NCBI RefSeq assembly: GCF_901000735.1
Contig: NC_081547.1
Coordinates: 1,736,001-1,800,000 of the forward strand
Direction of reading: 5' to 3'
DNA: 64,000 nucleotides
Source of the DNA: Corylus avellana
Taxonomy: Eukaryota > Streptophyta > Magnoliopsida > Fagales > Betulaceae
Shown here: piece after piece, positions 35,300 to 45,200 of the stretch
Layout of the letters: the number at the start of each line of letters is the position of its first letter
How positions within the stretch are numbered: position 1 is the first letter of the stretch
Translations under genes and position numbers: made by a program
Notes under the pieces: generated by a model
The model's input: only the letters and a program-made list of their open reading frames with translations
Told to the model about the DNA's origin: nothing
Databases searched by the model: none

Positions 35300-36700
35300 T
35301 CGTGTAAAATTTAGATACACCTCTAAACATGCATGGACTGACGGGATAGAATTTGTACATAGAGCTAGCACAAATATCACTTCCACAATGGTTGGTCAAC
35401 AACAGTAATCTCTTCCACTAGTGGGCTGCTCTGAAAATTTTAACATGAATTGTCTGATTAATTTATTTAAGGCAGGCAATAATCTCTTTTACATTGGAAA
35501 ATATCATTCACCAACATATTATTTATTTATTTATATAGGGGTTTGAATGCGCGAGGTGAAATATACGCGATTTGAATTTAGTACCTGAGTTTTTAATTTT
35601 AACAACTAAAGGTTTTTCTTTAATTTCAAATAGGTTTTTTTCTTTTTCTTTTTTTTTTTAATATATAATTTTTAATTTTTTTTATCAATTTACAGTACAA
35701 TTAATTAGCCATATGTTGCAATATAACTTTAATCTAAATAAAAAGATTAAAAATAAAATTTTTATGAGGGGCAAAACCACCCCTCAGCCAGCTCGCTTTG
35801 TGAGGGGTATATGCATGCTAATGATGCTATGAAATTTAATTTGTATTTTAAAATAGTTTCTCTTTTATTTGACTTCAAATGTCCTCTTGTCCCCACCAAT
35901 TAAGGGTGGCCATTCCTTTAAGAGGGGAGGCTCCTCTCTCGAAAATGGATCTTCTCCATTTCAAATGAAATGAAGATGAGTCATTTAGGTAAAATGGTCT
36001 AAAAATGAAGACAAAAATATCCTCATCTTTTACGAAAAGAACAATTATATCCTAACATTTTGCCTAAATGGTTCCTCTCCATTTCAAATGAAATGGAGAG
36101 AATCCATTTTCCCTATGATCAAATAGGGTTAGTCATCCATTCATACAGTGCAGCTCCAAACGAGAACTATGTGACATCAATTTGTTGGTCTATATGAAAC
36201 TAATGTTACATGCCATCAATTAATTAATTAAATCGGTTATTTATGGAGGCATCTATTTCAAATTCGAAAAAAAATTTATACACTTAATTGCGAAAGAGAA
36301 ATATACCATATTTTTAAAGTCATTCTAGAAGTCATTAGTGTATCTCTCTTGTTTCACTCTATGAATGAAATGACTTTTAAAATTACAATTTAATTAAAAT
36401 TTAATAATAATTAATTACAAACCCAATTATAATTTTGAAGCCACATCATTTTTAGAGTAACAAAAAATGACACAATAATGATTTCTAGCATTATTATATT
36501 TTTATCAACAAATATTTCACCATGTTGATGTCATGTCACAATTTCAAACTAACCCTTAAATCAACATTGACGGATAAAACTGTAATTTCAAACCTTACAC
36601 TAAAAAAGAAAAAGACAAAAAATAGAACATTCAAATATATTGGATTTGACGCAGAGAGCTTCTGCTAAGAAGAAGAAAAATCGCAAGAAGGAAAGGGACA
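35300..36700. other. MYB3R to thioesterase intergenic region (left copy)
   Basis: Holds a MITE at 35943-36112 whose ~48-bp ends contain CTCCATTTCAAATGAAATG in both orientations. There is also AT-rich sequence with a GATTTCTAGCATTATTA motif. No other gene is present. 36640-36704 is the thioesterase 5' leader. Confidence 0.5.
35943..36112. mobile_element. MITE, CATTTCAAATGAAATG-type ends
   Basis: AAAATGGATCTTCTCCATTT...GAGTCATTTAGG at the left and the reverse complement of CCTAAATGGTTCCTCTCCAT...GAGAATCCATTTT at the right pair over ~48 bp. The duplicate copy is at about 39581-39751, and related copies are near 28075-28232 and 62430-62575. Confidence 0.72.
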
Positions 36701-36704
36701 ATCA

Positions 36705-36959
36705 ATGGCAAAACCCTCCACAACCAATCATCATCTCCCAGAATCATTCTATGGCTCAGTGAAAATCTCCAAGGATGTTCCTTCTCAATCTGTGACTGCG
36801 ATCAAAGATTTGTTTGAAGACGTAGAAATCTCCGGTCCCATCCCTGAAAATTGCAACACAAAGGACTTCTACTCCGACCTGATCCGCGGCCACCTCAAGC
36901 CCCAAAGAGTCGTTCGTGGCCGAGTCACCTGTCTCCTCTCGGTCACACCCGCTATCACT
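36705..36959 (+). CDS. Acyl-CoA thioesterase exon 1, truncated duplicate at gap edge
   Basis: Identical in protein to exon 1 of the complete gene at 40377-41407 (MAKPSTTNHHLPESFYGSVK to SVTPAIT). The donor GTAACA follows, and the sequence stops 38 bp into the intron at the N run. It is most simply the same locus seen twice because two overlapping contigs were not merged. Confidence 0.85.
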
Positions 36960-36997
36960 GTAACAATTTCTAATCTTACTTCTTTTTCGTTGTATTA

Positions 36998-37097
36998 NNN
37001 NNNNNNNNNNNNNNNNNNNNNNNNNNNNNNNNNNNNNNNNNNNNNNNNNNNNNNNNNNNNNNNNNNNNNNNNNNNNNNNNNNNNNNNNNNNNNNNNN
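36998..37097. other. 100-N assembly gap
   Basis: Exactly 100 N, the conventional placeholder for a scaffold join of unknown length. Its two sides are copies of each other. Confidence 0.99.
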
Positions 37098-37531
37098 GTG
37101 ATCAAATCCTAGTGATTTGATTACTTTATTTGTATTGCTTTCATGCAAGTACAGTTCACTTACCATATTTTTCTTATAAATGGGAATACTTTGTATTATA
37201 AAACGTATACAAGTGTCTAACACTGAACCATATATCCCAAAATTCTCAGTCTTTCTTTTTCTTATCACTTCAGCTATATATTTCTTCAATTAGATTTTAT
37301 TTTAAAATCTTCACAGGTCCTCCCAGTCCAGTACAGCCCACATATATAGACCAAAATTCTTGCCTTTGTCCCTGTGCATATGCAGTAAATAACTGCTTTA
37401 ACTTTCACCTTTGATGATTTTCTTTTCAGAAGGAAACCTCTTTAATTATAGTTTCATCATTTCCTTGTAAAAGAATAAACGAATAAATCTAAATCTAGTT
37501 GTTTTTTTTTTTTTTTTTTTTCTTTTTTAAG

Positions 37532-38922
37532 GTGGCATAACCATTTAAATCCAGATATAAAAAAGACTGCATGGACAGAAGAAGAGGAGTTGATACTCAT
37601 TAGGTCCCATCAGATATATGGGAACAAGTGGGCCGAGATAGCAAAGTCCCTGCATGGAAGGTATATATCACTACCAAACTTTTAGTTATATATATATATG
37701 AGCAGATGGCAATTGATTACATGTTTCCTCTAGCTCCCTAAAAAATGAGATTTAATTTATAGAGCTAATTGTGTAATCTAATTACTCTAAATAATCCATC
37801 AACTTGAAAAGTTTACAATATTATTCTTGGGATATATTATACTCTTTGAAATCTGTACTTGAACTGCATATTTTTCCAGCTGGGTATGAGAAGTAGTTGT
37901 TATTATGATACATTATTTGATATGAACAGGACTGAAAATTCTATAAAAAATCATTGGAACTGCTCAGTGAGGAAGAAAGCGGAGTCTAAGGAGATTAAAC
38001 GAAGTCTTGATCAGAAAGTGAACTTGAAGGGAAGTGCATACACTTGTTCACCGGAAACAATTTTTGATGCTGACAATGCAAGTACTTCTAGTGGTCCGAG
38101 TGTTGGACAATGCCAAGAAAGTGATAATAATTATAAGGGTAACACATTCAGAGAATCACATAACACAGGTATTCATTCCTTCCAGTGATTTATGTAATAT
38201 ATATTTCCAATTAATAACTCAGTTTGCTTTAAGATGTTCATAGTTGCAAAAGAATAATAACTCATAATTTTCTTCATGTATATATCTGTAGACAACTCTG
38301 GTGGAAAAAGGAATTCAAAAAGTCCAGTTTCATTTTGTACACCACCAAGCCACAATAAAGGAGCAAGTACGGTTGAATATAGCAGTGCAGAATCCATACT
38401 AAGAAGCGCTGCAAGGAGTTTTAACAATACACCATCTATCATAAGAAAACGACGCCTTCAATGTTCTAGGAAAATTGACAATGCAAATGATCACAATGAT
38501 ATTGTTTGTTCGCAGGAAGAAATTATCAGAGAAAACTTCGACATTAATAGCCCCCACTTGTTACATCTTCGTCCATGTGACGACAGATGTGATATCAACA
38601 GCATAGTTGTCGTAACAAATGAGAAGCAACTTTTCTTGAGTCCTTCAAAGTCTCAGAAGCTCCAAACAGGTAGTAAATGAGTACTTGTTGTATCAATTTG
38701 GTGAGTGATTTTTGTCACTCTTTTGTTGATAATATAAATTTATGTGCGTTTCTAGCTATTTCTTCAAAACTACATATCAATTGGCTTATTTGTTAAACAC
38801 CATAGCAGAAAACAATGAAGAGATTATGATAGATATGAAGCAGGCCAGTTGATTTTTCTTTTACTTTCTTTCATTTTCTAATACTCTCTCTTTTCCTCTT
38901 TGGGCTCTTTCTTGCAGATTAA
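37532..38922 (+). CDS. MYB3R exons 6-9, partial duplicate after the gap
   Basis: Exons 37532-37660, 37930-38168, 38292-38669 and the terminal 38918-38922 repeat the third MYB repeat and C-terminus of the gene at 31904-35286, with one amino-acid change seen. No R1/R2 exons or promoter precede it; the sequence starts inside intron 5. It is unlikely to be an independent gene if the duplication is an assembly overlap. Confidence 0.85.
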
Positions 38923-39910
38923 TTATTTTTTATTTTCGTGTAAAATTTAGATACACCTCTAAACATGCATGGACTGACGGGATAGAATTTGTACATAGAG
39001 CTAGCACAAATATCACTTCCACAATGGTTGGTCAACAACAGTAATCTCTTCCACTAGTGGGCTGCTCTGAAAATTTTAACATGAATTGTCTGATTAATTT
39101 ATTTAAGGCAGGCAATAATCTCTTTTACATTGGAAAATATCATTCACCAACATATTATTTATTTATTTATTTATATAGGGGTTTGAATGCGCGAGGTGAA
39201 ATATACGCGATTTGAATTTAGTACCTGAGTTTTTAATTTTAACAATTAAAGGTTTTTCTTTAATTTCAAATAGGTTTTTTTTTTTTTTTTTTTTTATATA
39301 TATAATTTTTAATTTTTTTTATCAATTTACAGTACAATTAATTAGCCATATGTTGCAATATAACTTTAATCTAAATAAAAAGATTAAAAATAAAATTTTT
39401 ATGAGGGGCAAAACCACCCCTCAGCCAGTTCGCTTTGTGAGGGGTATATGCATGCTAATGATGCTATGAAATTTAATTTGTATTTTAAAATAGTTTCTCT
39501 TTTATTTGACTTCAAATGTCCTCTTGTTCCCACCAATTAAGGGTGGCCATTCCTTTAAGAGGGGAGGCTCCTCTCTCGGAAATGGATCTTCTCCATTTCA
39601 TTTGAAATGAAGATGAGTCATTTAGGTAAAATGGTCTAAAAATGAAGACAAAAATATCCTCATCTTTTACGAGAAGAACAATTATATCCTAACATTTTGC
39701 CTAAATGGTTCCTCTCCATTTCAAATGAAATGCAGAGAATCCATTTTCCCTATGATCAAATAGGGTTAGTCATCCATTCGTACAGTGCAGCTCCAAACGA
39801 GAACTATGTGACATCAATTTGTTGGTCTATATGAAACTAATGTTACATGTCATCAATTAATTAATTAAATAGGTTATTTATGGAGGCATCTATTTCAAAT
39901 TAGAAAAAAA

Positions 39911-39961
39911 AAATTATACACTTAATTTTTTTTTTTTTTTTGAGAAATTATACACTTAATT
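39911..39961 (-). mobile_element. Minimal poly(A)-type retro-insertion with 17-bp target duplication
   Basis: AAATTATACACTTAATT occurs at 39911-39927 and 39945-39961 with only T-run plus GAG between. The other copy of the duplication (about 36273-36290) has a single, uninterrupted version. The insert looks like little more than the poly(A) tail of a LINE/SINE inserted in minus orientation. Confidence 0.75.
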
Positions 39962-40376
39962 GCGAAAGAGAAATATACCATATTTTTAAAGTCATTCTAG
40001 AAGTTATTCGTGTATCTCTCTTGTTTCACTCTATGAATGAAATGACTTTTAAAATTACAATTTAATTAAAATTTAATAATAATTAATTACAAACCCAATT
40101 GTAATTTTAAAACCACATTATTTTTAAAGTAACAAAAAATGACACAATAATGATTTCTAGCATTATTATATTTTTATCAACAAATATTTCACCATGTTGA
40201 TGTCATGTCACAATTTCAAACTAACCCTTAAATCAACATTGACGGATAAAACTGTAATTTCAAACCTTACACTAAAAAAGAAAAAGACAAAAAATAGAAC
40301 ATTCAAATATATTGGATTTGACGCAGAGAGCTTCTGCTAAGAAGAAGAAAAATCGCAAGAAGGAAAGGGACAATCA

Positions 40377-41407
40377 ATGGCAAAACCCTCCACAACCAAT
40401 CATCATCTCCCAGAATCATTCTATGGCTCAGTGAAAATCTCCAAGGATGTTCCTTCTCAATCTGTGACTGCGATCAAAGATTTGTTTGAAGACGTAGAAA
40501 TCTCCGGTCCCATCCCTGAAAATTGCAACACAAAGGACTTCTACTCCGACCTGATCCGCGGCCACCTCAAGCCCCAAAGAGTCGTTCGTGGCCGAGTCAC
40601 CTGTCTCCTCTCGGTCACACCCGCTATCACTGTAACAATTTCTAATCTTACTTCTTTTTCGTTGTATTATATGCCTGAGAACCGTTTTGTTGCCGAGGAA
40701 ATGTAGGAAAAGGAAAATTCTCGACCCGTGATTTTGTTTTAGGCATATAATTTTGACAATCCCTAATCAGTGAATTCTGGATTTCGGAGCTCAATTGATT
40801 GGGTGATCCTTATATTTGGGAATCTGAGCTAACGTTTCTTTCTTTGCGGGTTACTCAAATTGGCAGTACAAGGGGTTTTTTCTTTTCTTCCTTCTTTCTC
40901 ACATACTGTTGAAAACCCAGAAAATGGAACGTTTCTAAGATCATTATCCTCTGTTTTTCCTCCGTTTTCTCGGCAATCAAATGTTTATTATTCGTGGGTT
41001 TGCAGAATGTCTATCGTTCAGCACATGGAGGGGCTGTTGCAGCCATTGCTGAGACGGTGTCAATTGCTTGTGCTCGAACCGTGGTGGCTGAGGATAAAGA
41101 ACTCTTTCTTGGGGAACTCAGCATGTCATATCTCTCCGGTGCTCGAAGTAACGTGAGTTTATTTTTCCTTTATTTTCACCAAATCTGTAGTAGCCGAAAC
41201 ATTTTCGTTGATGAATAGGCCACTAAGCCCCAAAAGTGAAATGGGACTCTTGTTTATGCACAGGAGGAGGTGATTGTTGATGGGTCTGTCTTGAGGAGCG
41301 GAAGAAATTTGAGTGTAGTTGCAGTGGATTTCAAACTCGAGAAAACTGGACAGCTGATCTACGCTGCTCGGGCCACCTTCTACCACACGCCGGTTGCCAA
41401 GATGTGA
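40377..41407 (+). CDS. Acyl-CoA thioesterase 13-like hotdog protein
   Basis: Three exons (40377-40631, 41006-41152, 41264-41407) encode 181 residues of the PaaI/4HBT hotdog family, which hydrolyses acyl-CoA thioesters. Plant members are small, with an N-terminal leader before the hotdog fold. Visible motifs: CNTKDFYSDLIRGHLKPQ, RSAHGGAVAAIAETVS (the HGG-containing helix N-terminus of the active site), LGELSMSYLSGA and GQLIYAARATFYHTP. The ending PVAKM is close to a peroxisomal-type C-terminus (-AKM), but targeting is only inference. Intron 2 is 111 bp. It faces a paralogue at 42261-48097 tail to tail. Confidence 0.92.
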
Positions 41408-41409
41408 AG

Positions 41410-42255
41410 TCTTTGTGGATCGTGTGGTTCAATATCTTTGAACAGGAATCTCCACCCGCTAGCATTTGTGTTTTTGTTAACGTTGGTGTTTTTTTGTTTT
41501 TGTTTTCTATTTTAAAGATAAATACAACAGAAAACACTTTTATAAATTCACAAACAGACGTGTTAATTTTGTTGTTTAAGTAAACTATCTGGATTTAAGT
41601 AAACACAGTTTACATGAATTGGAAATTTTTGTTAACGTTTGGTTTAGACTCCAATTTCCTATTCAACGTTGAATAGGAGTCTCAACTTTAGGGACAATGT
41701 ATTTGGAAGTAAGCAGCCTCGAGATAGAGTCCAAGCAATTATTAATTATTATTATTATTATTTATCAAATACAAGATTATAATTCTTTAAGATGAGAAAT
41801 TTTTTGCTATAGATCTATAGGCATCCATGGCCATCATGTCTTACATTGAGTTAAGGCCTATACAAGTAGATTTCCACAAAAAAAAAAAAAAAATTGATTA
41901 AGATTGATTTTGTCCTTCTCTTATCCTTCTTTGCTGACATGGTATTATCAATCCACCATTGATTTTTTTCTTTTCTTTTAATTAAAGATTGATCTAAGGG
42001 TGAATTCACAATGCTTAGTCAGCGAAAAGTAATAAGAGAATACAAAATAGCATACCTCAATTATTTTAGTACTTGAATGCTTTTCCCCCTTTGGGTGGAA
42101 AATGATCCTCTGGACCTCTTCAGCCTTATGTAAACCAGTTTGTTCTGACCCCAATTATACATTGGAAAATGCATATAAAATATATACTTAGATTCAGAAA
42201 AACGTTTACAGGTAGAGATCTAAACTGGACAAATTTCGAATTGGTCGAAACCACA
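41410..42255. other. Tail-to-tail intergenic region of the thioesterase pair
   Basis: 3' flanks of two converging genes. An ATT microsatellite is at 41743-41762 and a poly-A at 41879-41893. No gene or clear terminator signal was identified. Confidence 0.45.
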
Positions 42256-42260
42256 ACACT

Positions 42261-45200
42261 TCATAACTTGGCAATGGGCATGTTGTAGAAGGTAGCAAGA
42301 GCAGTATAGACTAACTGCCCTGTTTTCTTGAGCTTGAACTCCACTGCAACTAAAGTCAAATTTCTTCCACTCCTCACTACAGAGCCATCAACTGTCACCT
42401 CTGCCTGTGTGCAGAAAAAGTAGAACCTCAGATATTTGAAAAGGAAAAGGAACAAAAAGGCATAACAATGTGAAAGTAGTAAAAGAAATCACGATCATCA
42501 AGCGTGTTCAAGCATATGCTACTAGAAAACAATCAAAGCAAGACATCATGGTAACAAGTTAGCAGCACTTGTCTTTAGCCTGGAATTTTCTTCCTCCATG
42601 ACCGAATACATGGCCTAATGCCAGTGAGTTGAGAGCACATTTTTACATACTTGAACCATGACAATGCATGTTAAGAGCCCAACCAACACATATGAGAAAT
42701 ACCATTGTGTTCGTTTGGCAACACTTTTTGCCCAAGGTTTTTGCTTTCAACCAAAAAGCAAAAGCATTAATAAACAACTCAAAACTACATTCAATCAAAC
42801 ACTTTTTCAAACAAAAACAAAAGGCACCATTCTCATGACTAAGGATGCAAATTAGTAATCATCCTTTATGACTTGTGCGTGATACAGGGGTATTCAAGTA
42901 ATCAAAGTGAAAGAAATAACAAATAAACAATGCAATTTCAGTATCAAGATCACTCTTAGTCTGATTCACCCAAGAAGAATGAGGTTGCAGTTAAAATGTT
43001 TCAGAAAACTCCAGCCTTCGGTCTGCATGCTATTCCTAACAAGAAGGGAATAGTTATTCCTCTCCTTTATGGGAACTATTCCTCACTTTAAGCAATAGCC
43101 ATTCCTATGGAATAGTTGTTATTCCCATGAATAATAAAGCAGCCTCAAAGTCCCTAACTGAAGCCACGTGGCGTAGTGTGTTGCTGAATCTATAAGCACA
43201 CAATTCACAATTCTTCCACAAAACCAAGAAAAATTCAAGGGATTGCAAAAAATAGAAGAAAAAGTACTCCCAAGTGTTTCTTATTGAAAATAGACTAAAA
43301 AAACATAGTTTGGTGGCCAAGCCATCCTTATTAGGCTTAAATATAAGTACGGTCATAGCCCTGGAAAACAAAGTACAAAACTACCCTACCGAGATTATGT
43401 TTGAACGCAATTAAGTCCTATTCGAACGATACTTACAAATTCCACATAGTTCAAACGACCTTTGAACACTAGTGTGAATGGGGGCCTCCGCGAGTACCCT
43501 CAAGAACACCCTCAATCAAATGCGCCTCAATTGCCATAGCAATCGAGGCTTTCAAAAACTCACTTGAAGAAGATCTTGCAATCATGTTTGAACGAGAGAT
43601 GATGTTGTTCGAACATCGGCTCTTGTCTTCAAATTTCTTCATGAAATTATGGACTATTCGATCTACATCATCCTCTATGGATTGGAGAGAATTCCTCACC
43701 ATCTACTTCAACATCATATTGTGGCCCTTGATCAACATCAACTAGTGCATCATCCTTGACTCCCCGAATTCTATTCCCTTACCATAAGGATTACCCTTTC
43801 TACAATCTGCCATCCTATGTCCAAGTTCACCATATTTGAAGCAACGTGGCGGGATACTAGTCGAAGCTGCCTTGTTAGGCTACACATTCGGCTGCCATTT
43901 ATTCTGTGTAGGTGGTGGAACAACATTATATGCCAGTGGTGTGGGAATTGGGCGACTATTACCTCCAATACTTCCTCCTACGATTTCGAATGGTCTCCTA
44001 GACAAAATTTTGAAATTGTTGTCTCATACCTCAAATGTATCTTGAAACCAACTGATCATTCGACTCTGCAAGATCAACACGTGCTACTGCTCTCATGTGT
44101 TTCAATAATTCTCAAGTATTGATCTTGATTTTCTCTTGCTGCACTCTACTTTGCTTCAATTGTTACCACCATGCAGCGAATCTCCCCCTAAACTTCGTTG
44201 CCACCAAAGAAACTGATGTAGATTGGAATTCAAGGCTTATCTTATCTTATCTTATCTTTTAGTCTTTTATTAGGTTTCTTTGTTAGTCGTTTATTCTATC
44301 TTATCTTTCAGTCTTTATTTGAATTAGGTTTCTTTGTTAGTCTTTTATTTGGTTTAGTTGTCTTTCGTAGACTTCTAAATTAACTTTATTTCATTGTTAT
44401 TTTAGGGCTAGAAGTCTTGGGCTATAAATATATGCTTATAGCCTTTAGCAATTCAGTTTATGATTATTATTGATTTTGTTTAATAAGAATTACTCAGAGT
44501 TGAGTTTCTTTGTGTTTTTCCTTAAACCATAGATAGAATCTATAGTTTTTAAGAAGATTTCTTAGATTCTTGTGATAGTCTCACAGTCTTAGAAATATTT
44601 ACCCCTTCAACTTGATGTTTTCTTGTTCACTACAATCCTACGCTGCATCAGTTGGTATCAGAGCTCCAGTTTTCTTTCCATGGCACCGCCAAACACAAGA
44701 AAAAGGGGCAACCGCTTTGCACATCTGGAGGACGTGTATGAACGTAAGGAAGCAGTCGGTGAAACACGTACGGAGGAGCAGTGGCAACGCATGGTGGATG
44801 AGGTGGAGATGCTGCAGAAAAAATTAAAGGCGAATCAAGCGGCGATTCGTTGGCAACGCATGGTGGATGAGCTGGAACTACTACGGAAAGAAATAGAGAT
44901 CTTCACAACCCGAGTTGACAACCGGGGTAGCCCTAAAGTTCGTCACCATCGAACGAATCAACGCTTTGTGGATGAGGATAATGTGGTTGTCGGTCATAGG
45001 GCATATTCTAAAAAACGTAGAGCACGATTTGAGACGGAGATGCCGCGACAAGCCAACTTGACCATTATTCGCGAGCCTCAAATCTATCAACCAAATCCAT
45101 ATTCTGTGGAGGAGGAAAGGGAATCTGTAGATGAAGAGTTTCAGGAATCCGAGTTCATTGATGAAGAATTCATATATGAAGATGTTGAAGATCCTTCGCA

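Larger units (their letters stand above)
33457..36997. repeat. Left copy of ~3.55-kb near-identical duplication (contig end A)
   Basis: From GTGATCAAATCATAG to CGTTGTATTA this segment matches 37098-40669 throughout, with sparse substitutions and small indels in homopolymers. It ends exactly at the N run, while its partner begins exactly after it. That is the layout of two overlapping contig ends scaffolded without merging. Confidence 0.95.
37098..40669. repeat. Right copy of ~3.55-kb near-identical duplication (contig end B)
   Basis: Partner of 33457-36997. Differences include a C to Y change in the MYB tail (ECSSAES/EYSSAES), altered poly-T lengths, one extra ATTT unit near 39155-39175, a changed TA run near 37685, and a 35-bp insertion at 39911-39961. 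It continues without a break into the rest of the thioesterase gene. Confidence 0.95.

Noticed and set aside
36756..37289. 177-residue minus-strand ORF across the gap
   Set aside because: It is open only because Ns translate as X; it is antisense to the thioesterase exon and MYB intron.
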